From Rhyzopertha dominica (Eukaryota; Arthropoda; Insecta; Coleoptera; Bostrichidae), in assembly GCA_025024175.1 (NCBI GenBank), contig QCXZ01000137.1, forward strand, positions 20,770,001 to 20,834,000: a stretch of DNA of 64,000 bases, given 5' to 3'. Below are positions 48,877 to 61,430 of the stretch, piece after piece. The first letter of the stretch is position 1. Each line of letters begins with the position of its first letter. The notes under the pieces are model-generated. The model worked only from the letters and a program-made list of their open reading frames with translations, did no database searches and was not told the DNA's origin. A program made the translations under genes and the position numbers.

Positions 48877-49239
48877 CATTTTGTGCAAGTATCGCATTTA
48901 CTCGCTATAAATTTAAGGGTTCCCTTTCATCCCCACCGACTGTTATTTCTGGGTTTCCCTGTTGTCATGTCAATATATTTCTATATTATTTATGCAAATA
49001 TCACAATGGGAGAGACTTTAATTTTTAAATGTTTAGGGATTAAATTTCACCATGGTCGACCATTGATTTTTTACCTACTCATCAATCTGTTGGATACATA
49101 GTAGGTATGCTAATATTTGAGTAGCGAGTTAGAGGCATAGCTAAATAAAAATGTTAAGGGTATATATGATTTTGGTGTACTAAAGCTCTTTAACGGCATT
49201 TTTCGTGGTACTCCACAGTAAAAACCGCTGCAAATTGAA

Positions 49240-50076
49240 TCAATACTTCCACATCCAATTGTCAAAATGATATTTACGTTTTTTATCTATTATACTATAC
49301 GATTAGTAATCAGGTTTTGGGCAATTTTTTCTCTCTACACATTTTTTCTAAGACAAACAGTCCTCGTGATATTAGCAAAAATCGGTTTTTTTTTTCAAAT
49401 AACTCGAAAATTATTAACTTAACAAAAAATACAAGAGTGCTTTCTGATCAGAAATTTGATTTTCTATATAATACTAAAATTTTAAAAAATCGTACGAGCA
49501 GGGTCCAAAATAGGTTTTTTGGAAATATTTCGAAAATGTCAAAGTTTTGGATAAATTTTCTAAGACACTTTTTGTAAGAAATTTTATTTCCTATCTGATA
49601 GTAAATTGTTTTTTGAATATATTAAATATATTCGGAGACATTTAGGAAAAACCGTTTTCTTTAAGTTCTTCTAAACAGTTTGGTGCACCGAAAATTTATA
49701 AGAACAAATAATACTTGCAGTTATACTACAAATCACATACTAAAACGAAAAAACTTAAAAAATAAAAATTTGCAAAAAGGTTAGTTACCCCCCAATTTCG
49801 CCCCCTTCCCGCTATCCTACTTACCCCATAAACAATAGGTCGCTTTGGGTAGGTGAGATTTATACGTTTGCCAAATTTCAAGTTCATATATTAAGTCTTT
49901 CGAAAGTTATCGTGTATACAAACAAAACCACAGACACACAGACAAGAAATTTGTTTTTGGTCAAATTTTGTTTTTTTTTGCGTTTTCGACCATTTTAAAG
50001 CGAATGAGCAAATAAAAATTTAGAAAAATTTTTTCGCGATACAATACTTCCCATCCGTTGGATGTGGAAGTAAAAT
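49240..50076. repeat. AT-rich element with a short inverted end
   Basis: TACTTCCACATCCAA at 49244-49258 recurs as its exact inverse at 50058-50072 (15 of 15). The interior has phrases such as AAAAATCGG(T)n, CAAATAACTCGAAAATTATT and TTTCGAAAGTTATCGTG, and ACCACAGACACACAGACAAG near 49930-49950, of the kind seen in dispersed insect repeats. A short C-rich tract (49785-49815) interrupts it. Class unknown. Confidence 0.45.
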
Positions 50077-53000
50077 GAGTTTTGCGAGGTAATAGAAGCA
50101 AAAAACCAGATCACTGGATAACAACGCATAAGTGCCATACAGCTTAGGTGAAGATTATACTACAATAGCATATCTTGAAAAGTATAATGAGAAACGATTA
50201 AATATTCTATTAGTTCATAACGCAATGTCAAAACGTGTTCCTTGTTTTCTACAGCGCCGCCAATCATCACTTATGAAAAATACCTCAGTACTGCAGTTGT
50301 TCATAAGTGGTCGCTAACATTTTTTGAGTCGATAGACCTAATTAGTCTGCAAATACAAATAAAAAAAAACTTGTGACTTTCAGATCGCTAAAGTTGAAGT
50401 TTAATTTGTACAGGAAAATAACATGGTGGTAATTATACACATTATCACGTTAGCTTTTATTATACTACCTCTACACTCTACAACGCTCTAATAACACACT
50501 AGACTAGTACAAGTGCCATAAACCGTGGAAAATGGATACAAGACTTTCAACAATCATCCAAACATTAAATCGAATTTGTTATCAAATTCTTTATTAACGA
50601 TGCCATATCTTTTGAAAATCTATAATTATTGTAACGAGTAAATTCATAGCATTATACCGTACTAAACAAAATTGGTCTAAAAACTTTCCAATGGGGAAGG
50701 AATGGTAAGAATATATGGTACTAGAACAAAAAAAAGGTGATCATATTAGTTATGAACTATAAGATTAATTTCGTATTAGAAGTTTCACGCTTGAAGGTTC
50801 AAAAAGCGCAAATAGCTCTCAACAGCTCAAAGCCAGCGTCGTGAGCAAGCCCTGTGCACATTTAAGCATATTTCTAAAGGGATGATGCCATGGTTTTTTA
50901 CTGTGATCTTACGGAGTCGATCGAATGAAGACAACAAGGAGAAGGATACCCTAGTTTAAGTATAAAGTGGAGAATGAAAGACCAGTGAACGGGACGTATT
51001 GTACAACACTGCTATAAAAATATTTGAAAGAATAGACGCACGTTCGCAATTGTGTAAAATGGTAAAATTAAGCAGTCCATAATTCGTAAGCGCGATTTCA
51101 AACAAAATTATGTCCCTGCATAATACAGATGCGCGTGGTCCCAATATCTGCTGTTTGTTTGGAAGTTGGTATTACTTTTCAGCGACAACACCATGAACTG
51201 TGTAGTTTAAACAAAATGAAACAAAAAAATTGGAATAAATAAAATTATGTTTTGAAGCTATATATGTAGTTTTGTTGCAGTAAGGTTTAAACACGTCGGC
51301 CTTACCTCACGCACTGTACACAGCAACTAACAAAAGTTTTAACAAAATAAGGAAATACAGATACAGATTCGAGATGCCTCTGAATTGAGCGTTCTTAGTA
51401 GAGCGTTTATCCTCACACCATATTCAGTAGTGCGTAATTACATTAGTATAAACTATAATTAGGGCGTTATTCAGCGTTCATAGCAGAATCATGCCTATTG
51501 TTTATGCCACCTCTGTGGCACACCGAAATTTCGTACCTTTGAGACAACGGCGTTCTGGCAGCACGTCATCCGTATAATACGTCTGTGTTAGAAGCTTCCT
51601 GGTTCAGCACTGCTGAATAAACAAGATTAAAAGGAAAACCTAGTTGGACACGTTGCTTCGTAACCTAGGATGAAACTGTATTATGTAGCTACCCCTCAAA
51701 TACAGTCGGAATATTATGCCAGCGAAGAAGAGCAAGCAATAAAGAGATATTTTCTCGTATTCCGTCTGAGAACTTTGATCAAATATTCCATACTGCGTAC
51801 AACGTAATTCTGTCAGGTAACGACGGGGAATTCATCTTACTTCAAACAAAATACGAGACGAACATCCTCAAACATGTAAGAATATGACAGTTATTATGTG
51901 ACTTACAGAAACTAGTTCTAAGGACAAGATCCAATAATTACAGATTGGTTCTAAGACATACTAAATTTCTTCGTATACATAATTAATAAAGGCGTATTTA
52001 GTTGAATGGACACTCATAAAAGGTAACTTTTAGCTAGTTAAGATATCTTAAAAAACGCGTTATGCAGCAACACAAGCAGGCAGTATTTTTCATAATTTTA
52101 CAAAAAATATATGCGCAGTCAACTCTGAGCCAAAAAAGTCGGCTCACATCCTGTTGCACTCCTAAAAGCGAGAGTAAAATTTATCAGAAATTAACAGGTG
52201 TATATAAGCGATCTGATTTCAGGTACCTAGTTATGTTCTAATCACCTAGTGGTTTAGTGGTTTGGAACACAAACCTTGCTAATTTTTTTAGTTACTGTTA
52301 TGCATATGTTTAGTACCTATAAAAAGAAATTATAAATTCGAAGCAATACTTCTCAAAAAAAACTTTTAGATTAATTATTATCTTTAAAAGGAAACATGTT
52401 CAAGGAAATATATATGTCCGTTGATTACATATACCGATATACATATAAGTTTGGACTGCAAAAGGTCCAATAATTTAATTAACTCAACTCTGTGACGCGG
52501 TTAAAGGTACAGACTTCTGTATTACATAGTGGTAGTCTCAATTAGGGGAAGAACAAGGAAAGACTTCGCATGTCTATATACCTATACCAAAAGTGCAGCC
52601 CATCCATAATCCACCATCGCCAGTATATACACTGGAAACTGGACTAGTTAGTAAAATATAGTTGACAAGTAGATATCGATGTCTAAAGACTTCACAATGT
52701 TAAATAAATTATTTCTCCTGGCCTTGCCTTGGGTAACTGGCTTATTTAATTATTTATTTTTATTAAAAAATAAATATGGGAACATTGACGCTGATTCTAC
52801 CTAGCTTAAAACGCATCGACTTACACTATCTCCCAGTAAAATATTGTATTAATTTGTCGTGATGTCGTCTACAGGATTCGAATTGTTACCAGTGTGTGTT
52901 TTATCGCAAGGGCCACATTTAAGCGGAGTTTCAGTATTCTGAAAATTCCAGAAAAACTGACTAATTTATTTTCATTTTCATACGTAATTGACTAGTAAAA

Positions 53001-56000
53001 ATAATGCAGAATTCCAGTGTCCAGCAAATCTCGTTCAAAGTTCTATCGCAGTTGCCGTAAAACCATTGGGAAAGTAATTATTGCGGCGTTTTACTATCAT
53101 CTCCACTAAGTGTATCAAGCCTAAATAAATACAAAAATTGATTGGAATATGTCTATTAATAATCAAGTAACTTGCAGAATGCTGGAATATTCGGATTCTC
53201 TCAATTGAATATACGCACTCATAACGTAGAAACTGCCGTGTATATTTAATACAGATAATAGAAAAGTTAACTTGGTCTTATAAAAATGGCATTGAACGAG
53301 ATACGTTTAAGGTGTCAAAACGAAATTTTAGTTTTGATGACCGTTTATAATTGGGCATCTAACATAGTCTAAGCAATGCATGGAAAAATGGCCCATTTTG
53401 CTGAAGTTTTGACATTTCGGAGAGTTAGTAGTAGACTGACCTAAACCAAAGGTTTGCGATCACTGGGAGCTGCCCCTAGATGCACGTCATTAAAAAATGG
53501 GACCCAAATTCCAACTTCTTTACAATTTTAAAACTTCTGAAGAGAAAATACAGTGCAGTAGGTTTTTTAAAAATACATAAATGCTAGCTTGTCATCCAAA
53601 ATTTACTTCCGTATTACTCATTGTAAATAATGAAAATCATATCTACTTTATTGTCAAAAATTTTATCCGTCGAAATATCAAATGAGATAACGATATTCAC
53701 TAGGCAACAGCAACTGAATACGTATTATTGATAGTAAATATTGGTCTGTTTATATTACTTATTTCTGCTCTTATTGTGGAAGAAAACATCGATTTTCTTG
53801 TTCACTTGATAGCACTATCGAGAGGTTTGTACTCCAAATATTTATTTCTTGAAACCCAGCAAAGGAAAAACTGCAGAATAAGTTTACTCTCAGCAAAGTT
53901 TGCCAGCTGAACAAGCAGTGGCAGACAACATATTGCTTTTGCCGCTTTTAGCAGTGCGACACGATAGGTCAAGGAGAGAAGAAATTCAAGAACATACTTA
54001 AAAATTCAGAAGAATTAAATCCTACTGCGCAACTGTTTAGATCATTACACTAAGTAGCTCTACCAAATTTCAAATCTAAAAAAAAACTCAAAAAAATAGT
54101 TACTTTTTGCACTGCTAAGTTATTGTAATGCACTACTTGGTGAGGCACGTTTTGGAACGTCTGTTACGAATGAGCGGGATAGCTGGGCAGTACGGGTTTG
54201 AACCTCCAGTAATTCATTTCCCATTTACCTAACGTCTTTCCCAATTGTTCCGCGGCACGCAACCGAAACTTTTCTAAAGGAGAACGCACTCGGGCCAGCT
54301 TCTTTCAATAAATTACAGAACAACCATGTTTACAGCGGAACATTAATTTACTAAGTAGTTCGCATCTCGACCGGTCCGAAAACTTAATTAATTAGCCGGA
54401 CCTGTATCTAAATCGCCCTTAACTGCGACATAACTCGTCGTATGTGTCACTTAACGTACTCGGGGTCGCACGCACGACTCTGTTGTTCCTCCAACCCCCC
54501 GCCGTGGAAAAACTTCTCACTGCCGGGCGTTAATTGTGACGTAAAAAAGGTTCGAGTTGTAATCATCGAAGGTGTCATCTGCGCTAGGTTACATGAATAT
54601 GGATATGTCCCCGTGACACGTAATCTTCCATGACTTGTGATATGATGTATTAAAAGAGGGACGTGGTTCGTGCCATATTCCCCTTCTAAAAACGCGCATT
54701 AGTTCACTGAGTGAGATATAGCGTGCTGTGACAATAATTATTATTGTCTAGGTATTTTTAGGTGCCGAACTATCAAAAACGCCGTGACGTTTTTACCATA
54801 AAGTAAATTTGCTATCATTACCTTGTCGCAGATGGATAGGTTTGGTTTCAGAAAAGAACTTAACTATACACTATGAAAAGTTGGAATATAGGCACTCGAT
54901 TTCGGGTAGGGAATGAAGAATAAATGTTTTTTAAGATATTATGTAATGGGGCCGACCACCCAATTTTTTTTATTGGGAATATCTGCATCGAAAATAAAGG
55001 AACCGGTAACGTCAGATTCTGCAGCCCCCACCATTCACACATTGCGCGCTTAATTCGCTGTAATTTCGCGATGATGTGTGCGCCATATTTATTGTTTACA
55101 TCTTTAAGATCGAAGGCAGTGTTGTCAGCTATACGTTCTTTAAGTATATATAAATAAGATTACACCAAATAGTGCACACAGCACACGTAAACGAAAAAAT
55201 GCTAACCAGACTTGCTAGGTTTCAAGTGTGGTTCTTTGGGCAAACACGCATGCAATAAACAAAAACAGTGTGACCAGCTCTTCGAACAAAAAGCGCAAAT
55301 GAAAGTTTTCACGGTTTAAAATATAATAATTGTGATCTATCTGAGATAACTAAGACTTTTAAACTAATATAGATCACACTTCATATTCAAAAGTCCTCCA
55401 AATTGCGATGTGCTCACTTGGTACAATGGACGCAAATTTGGGTCAAAAATCTCTGAAATGCCTTCGCTGTAGCGCGGAATCTGGTTACTGTACACAAAAA
55501 TAATTGTTACGGTGTGAAGATAGGGACATGAACTTCAGAGGTACTTCAAAATGACATGATGACTTAAAACTACAGCTACCTTCAATAAATCTTGTTTTTC
55601 ATTGGTTTGCTGACTATGACGCGTCGTCTTTAAAATTTAAAATTTTAATAATTTATTTTGACGCAGCAAAAATAAGTTATTTGAAACTGTTATGAGATAC
55701 ATAAACAGTGGTAAGGATTAGGTATTTTGGGCCAAAGCACGTTATTTCTACAAATATGTATGACCCCATTCTAGCAAATAGTATCTAATCAAGTTATCGT
55801 AGGAAATAAAATGTAACAATTAACTCGTCCTAAAAATTAGATATAGATAGTTGGACGCACGGAATATTGTTGGAATTTATCTAGAGCAACAAAATTTCCA
55901 ACCGTCATTATGTAATAGCAAGGGGACTGATATAATGCAACATAAATAATTTTTGTCACAAAATTAAGCAATAATCTGGTCAATATTGAGCAAAAAATTA

Positions 56001-56560
56001 TACAACACAAGTCGAGAAAGCTGCAAAAAAGACCTCTTACGACGTCGCATAAAAAATAGAGAAGTTGACCTTGTTGTTTGTTGCTGTCTAGACTATTGTA
56101 AATGGTGGTCGGTTGTCATTAATATAAATGTTAAATATTTATTCTTACATGTAAGGTTGATTACAGTATTTTTTTTAAATTTCTTAACATTCAATTATTT
56201 TACAAATACTTTGAGACCATGTGTTAATATATGTAAGTTTACAAATTAGTATCGATTGGATTTAACTGATTTAGATATACCACATCATAACACTAGTTAA
56301 TAGTACTCACGTAAGAGCAATACATTGACGGATCTAACAGGTAGCAAACACAAAAGTAACAATATAGTCCACGAGGCAGTGAATTTTTTTTTGTACTTAT
56401 TTTCCCAGTCGATGAATATCAAATAGTTTGTTCGCGTGGTGACACAAACGACAATTTGCGATTTTCCGATAGGTTCACTAGATAAAAAAAGTCTCAAGTC
56501 CACTATTTTCGCAGTCACAAATATTTGACATTAATTACAGTCAGTCATTTTATTAATGCA
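50077..56560. other. Long stretch with no recognised gene
   Basis: 6.5 kb, mainly AT-rich. GC-richer parts are 54120-54570 (GGGCAGTACGGGTTTGAACC, CGGGGTCGCACGCACGAC, CCAACCCCCCGCCGTGG) and 55000-55110. The short frames show no known domain. GTGATCTAT and ATAGATCAC pair around 55333-55377. No other structure seen. Confidence 0.4.
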
Positions 56561-56574
56561 AATAACAGTCTGAC

Positions 56575-57250
56575 ACATACCAAGNGGAGGAAAGTTAGTC
56601 TGGCTATAAATTTGCGAATGCAAAAATTTGACCGATTTTTGAAATCCGTAACCCTTATTTTCCCATGCTTGAAATTTAACGTATCATTTGGTACTACCAT
56701 CAAAAGTAAGTCCGGTTGATTACGAAATTGGCAAATGAGTCTGGCGGCATCTCTAAATTTGTAAAAATTACCAAATTTTTGCTCTTATTTTCCCGGATTT
56801 GAAAATTTGTCACATGAGAAATAATACTATAATTTCATATAACACACACGTCTGGATGTCATTTGCAATCAAGAAAGACCCGCCAAACGCACAAGTCAAA
56901 TGAGGAGAGGAAGCGGCAGGTGCGATGACAAAAATGTTTTTAGCCATAGTCAAATTTTGCCCTAAACCAATAATGTTCTTATCATAAATTATGAAAAGTA
57001 AAAACATGTAGAGATGACAACAATTGTATAACTGAATATTCCGAATTTAGTGCGCCTGTCGAACGTTGGACGAGTCTGGCAAGGCTTTTGGGGTGTTCCA
57101 CATTAGCCAAACTATATTTGCAGCTGTAATTATAATATAAACTATCACCTGACAAATTTTTAGTACTGCGAAAATAAGGGCAATGGTTTTGATAATTTTT
57201 TTCCAATTTTCCACCTCCCAGACATATTACCCATACTCACAGATTAGCCA
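56575..57250. repeat. Degenerate repeats in both orientations
   Basis: Two direct units about 142 bp apart (AGTCTGGC at 56596 and 56738) share TAAATTTG, AAAAATT, CTTATTTTCCC and TTGAAATTT / TTGAAAATTTG. An inverted, more diverged unit lies at about 57060-57200 (GAAAATAAGGGC, GCCAGACTCG, CTGACAAATTTTT read on the opposite strand). Possibly the remains of a foldback element. Confidence 0.5.
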
Positions 57251-59485
57251 GACTATATTTTTTCTTAAATTCACTATATCTCTCACTAATAGAACTATTT
57301 TTATCACCTCAACCCATTGAAACCAAAGTACTTTTTAGTTAACAACGACAGTCATTTCTCCAGGGGCGAGGTATCTATATAAATATAACCAACAGTAGCA
57401 GCAATCGTGTCTCCGTCAAATTAAAACTTGTTTATCATTTCTCAACGTTAAAACGGTGGCCAGTTTCCTTGCACTTAAGGCAACGCTCACGACAACAACG
57501 TGACCTACATTTCGCACTTCCACCACTTCATTTCCTTGGGGTTTTCTTCGATGAGTAAATCTCTTGACAAATTCACAGCGAACGAATAAATGTGAAATAC
57601 TTCAAACTGAGTAAAAGGTACGTTTTAAATATCTACTCTCTATTGAAATGCTATTCAAACTCGCTACATAATATTCGTAATATTCAAGTTTATTATTTTA
57701 AACGATTTCACTTTGGGTAAATCTAACATACGAAGTTTGTTGGTAATTTTAAGCCAGTTAGCTTTATATAATGTCAGTAGTCACGACTATTGACAAGATT
57801 GACACCAATTTTTCTAATAATTATTGCAGATGGTGAAATTAAGATTCTCTGTCGTGATACTTTATCCAAAATAAGAATTCACGAACGGTAAAACGCAAAG
57901 CACGATCTTTTGAAACTAAGACATCATTCTTCTTCATTCTTCTTGCAGACTTAAAGCACACAATTCAACGCCAAAAATTACTTAAAGTACGGAAGGACCA
58001 AAAGAAACTGACCAGACACGTGCTGCATATTATTGCACCAAGGTTGTGTGTGGTAAACCACATTTCGTAACTATTCCCAGTTTGAAAACTTACGAATAAT
58101 AAAATTCTTTCCTAACGGTAACCGAAAATCAACAAGGCGATCGATCCTTTAACATTTAACCATAAAGAATCCATATGATGCCCAACAAAATATATATAAC
58201 TCGCATAAAAGCCCCCTCGTTGGCTTTACGACACCCTGGGATACGTTGTGTTTGCATTATTTTTGGTAAAGTAGCTGCGGGCTATCGACGGGACTACTGT
58301 CGCTAAAATGCACTTTGGGGCGCCTCAACNCAAATAAAAACAGTAATACAAAATGTATCCTTTCAACAACAACGGAGGTCGGTTCCCCGAGGAGCCGTAC
58401 CTATGTTTTCACAAGTTTCCCCATTCGTTATGTGCCATTAAAAAACTTTGTTCACGAGCCCAGTCCTTTCCCCGACAGATAATACCCATTCACACGAGTC
58501 ACGCAACTTGTACAAAAATATACACGGCGTTTTAACAGCGCCATAATAACGCGATTATTCGACGACGAATTAGGTTTCTTGTTCAGGCACGACACACCGA
58601 AAACAACAGATTAAGCCGTAAATGCTGAAATGCGACTTGATTAAAGCCGCAAAGGTTCAAGGATGTGTTAACAAACAAATTTAATCAGTGGGGATTGCCA
58701 AGAGGTAGGTTCTTCTCTCGTATATTATTCATGGCAATATCTTCCTAATGGATTGTACTTTCATTCCTAATCATGCGTTAAACCCACGCAACGGTAAAAG
58801 TATCAGAAAAATGATAACACATCCACTCAAAGTCACCTGACCGAGGGCTAACCCAAAATAGAATGGAAATAACCGCATAATATATCATTAATTGTTCCTT
58901 AGAGCATTATGTAGCGACAAAATCATAATACAATAGCAATATTTAGAAATAGGTATTACTAGGTAGGTTAACAGTTTACAATATCCAAAAGCTGTGCGAC
59001 CATCCAACCAATTCAGCATTTTCAGTTATTTCATTTTACTTTAATTTAATACGTTAGTATTCTAAACACCACTATCGCAGTACTGTAACGCACAAGCAGG
59101 TAGCAGTAGTTACACTACTAACCTGTACTTTGTAGATCATTTGTTCAAAACACAATACAGAAACAAAATTTCTCAAAGAGAACAAGTTAGTGAAGCAGAA
59201 AGCAAGACTTTACGTGAAAACAATTTTCCTGTCTGTCATAATTAAGCCAATTAATTACGCACTACATGTATACTTGACCCACTTCATAACAACTTTAATA
59301 ACAACCTGATAAAAACAATTTTCTTTCGTCTTACAACTTGTAGTGTGTGTCTGGAAGTATAGCAGTAATTCTGGCCAATTGGTTTATTAAAAATTTACAA
59401 AGTTAAATGACATTTTGATATGAGCATTTTTTCTTTCATGATAATTTTTTTCGCTTTTGACGTAGTCACCTCTTATTATTAAGTC
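57251..59485. other. No recognised gene; GC-richer tract 58200-58700
   Basis: 58200-58700 is GC-richer (GCCCCCTCGTTGGCTTTACG, GCTGCGGGCTATCGACGGG, CCCCGAGGAGCCG) without a recognisable frame. The flanks are AT-rich and featureless. An ambiguous base lies at 58330. Confidence 0.35.
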
Positions 59486-59489
59486 GTAC

Positions 59490-59668
59490 TTTGAGGGTCA
59501 TTTTGTGAAAATCGCTAATGAGCCATCTAGCGGTAGCCGTATGAACTATGAAGTAACGGTCGGTAGGTACAGAGACCTACACTGGCGATTGCTCAAGGCT
59601 GTATGTCCTGTGAAAGAAACTTACTTTCAATCATTAATCTTTGTCATATTCATTTTAGCTCAAAGTTG
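59490..59668 (+). repeat. GCCATCTAGCGG-type dispersed repeat, copy 2
   Basis: TTTTGTGAAAATCGCTAATG, AGCCATCTAGCGGTAGCC, GAACTATGAAGTAACGG and TCGGTAGGTAC, then TTACTTTCAATCATTAATC and TTTGTCATATT, are collinear with 28535-28670. The copies differ by many substitutions and an insertion. Non-coding. Confidence 0.65.
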
Positions 59669-59811
59669 ATATACTTTCTGCAAGAGTATTTAGTTCTCCC
59701 TCCTCGCAAATGAAATTTTGTTCTGAACTAGACCACACAAACTACGTGCGGAATAAAAATTGTAAACGTTAGCAGTATCTTCTATTTCAGTCCAACTAGT
59801 CAATAACTGCT

Positions 59812-59885
59812 ATTGGCATCGCACAGGCTAATGCGTCCGACTGGCCTGATATACAGGCGCGAATGAGAATGTTGAGAAGTGTGCT
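59812..59885 (+). repeat. Degraded tRNA-like/SINE head
   Basis: TGGCATCGCACAGGCTAATG, CGTCCGACTGGCC, ATACAGGCGCGAATGAGAAT resembles the order of an A-box/D-arm, anticodon arm and decayed T-arm of tRNA-derived repeats ('TGGCGCAG.GGCTAACGCGTC.GACTGG'). The B-box is largely lost. Confidence 0.35.
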
Positions 59886-59889
59886 ATTT

Positions 59890-61425
59890 TTTGTTTCAAA
59901 TTGTGTAAACAGCACTATAGATTTTGCCACATATTAAATACATTGATGGATTAGACATTTCTCGAATTCCATATATTGCCTGATTACCAATTAATTAAAT
60001 AGGTGTTTAGGAATTGTGAATTAAAGTGACTGCATTTTAAGGAAAGTTTGCTAACTTTTTACATGCTATCTATGAAATTCACGCAAAATTTCGCAACGTA
60101 GTACGTAATATATAGGAGTCTTTTTTCATTGTTGAAACATGTATTACGCTTTTTAAGGGCGTAAAGGGCAAAGATGCTTAGAATTTAGCAGTATTTTCGC
60201 TGGGTAGATCACCTTTAATGTATAACATGCTAGGAATACAGTAACTTTTCGTCACTGTACATTCTATTTCTACCACAGGTATTATAGCATGCTGCGTCTT
60301 ATTCAGCTGTTGCCTTAAACAATCAATTCGCAGCTAAACTATCACGGAACTCAGAAATGATTTTGGTAGTTTGGTAGTAAGTCTACTGTATACTTATAGG
60401 AAGTAACGCTCAGTGGTCTCGTCTCGATGGTTTAGTTTAGCATGTAAGATGTATCTCAAAAATAGGCACAACTTCTTCAAATTCACTTAATTTGTGCGAG
60501 CTTCATATTATTCACATATTTACATGCTTTTGAATTTAACCAAAACGTGAGGTCACTTTTTTCATGCACACTTTCTAAAGAGTGTTGCGTTATACATATG
60601 TTATTCACAATATTATTTTTACATTCAAAGGCTCTGTCACATAAGCATAATTGCTTACGTACAAGATATTCAGTGTGAAGTTTGCCACAGATAACTTCCT
60701 CTACATATTATTAGAACTGAGACACCCAGTATGTAAGTATTCCCTGTTAAAATGCGGAGCACTTTAGTAAGCAAACATGTTATAAAGTAAAAAAGTTAAC
60801 CGTAGAAGGTTTTCGTATAGGGTCCCTCTTACAGCATCACAAATGTTATAGCAAATCTACTCATTATTGGTTAATATCAGTACGGTATTTGCGGAGAATT
60901 CTAAAACACCCACATGAACCGGAGCGAACATAAACAATATAGTTACTAGTACCAATCGCACTCATTTGTTTTTCTATGCAAATAAGTAGCTCATCACCAT
61001 GAAAATGATTTGTGAAAAAATGGGAAAGTTCTTCATGATTTAATTTTTAGAAATTAATACCGTGTAAAAATTCTGTACTTCATAAATGTCAGTTTCGATA
61101 CAATCTGATATATATTTTCATTCCGTAACTAATAGCGAAAATCGTATATTTTTAGCTGCTTTACTTTTTCTAGAGATTAGTTGTTTTTGTGTATGATGAA
61201 ATTTATTTTTTTGTATAAAAACATCGTTTAAGTAATACCGAAACGCTAGACTGCAGGTATCACGTATAGTTAATAGCTTGCCTTTCAATTTCAATACAGA
61301 ATTTTAAATGCAATAATACACAGTGTGTTCCATTTAAAATAATCGACTTTAACTAACGGTAATTAAATATATTATAATTCTACAAGTTTGTCCTCAGGAG
61401 CTTGGTTTTTTTTACCTTTCAGACG
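59890..61425. other. No recognised gene
   Basis: AT-rich unique sequence; no domain, RNA or repeat structure recognised. Confidence 0.4.
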
Positions 61426-61430
61426 TATCC

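Larger units (their letters stand above)
47640..49095. repeat. Degenerate direct-repeat array interrupted by mariner
   Basis: Four diverged blocks resemble GGGTTGCATTTCATCC followed by CGACTG-like sequence: 47641 (GGGTCGCATTTCATCC), 47776 (GAGGTTGCATTTCATCC), 48916 (AGGGTTCCCTTTCATCC) and 49035 (GGGATTAAATTTCACC). GTGCAAGTA also occurs on both sides of the mariner (about 47727 and 48892). Spacing is about 90-135 bp once the mariner is removed. An old array into which mariner jumped. Confidence 0.45.

Noticed and set aside
54170..54215. B-box-like GGGTTTGAACCTCC
   Set aside because: No convincing A-box or tRNA fold upstream; one T-arm-like string is not sufficient for a tRNA or SINE call.
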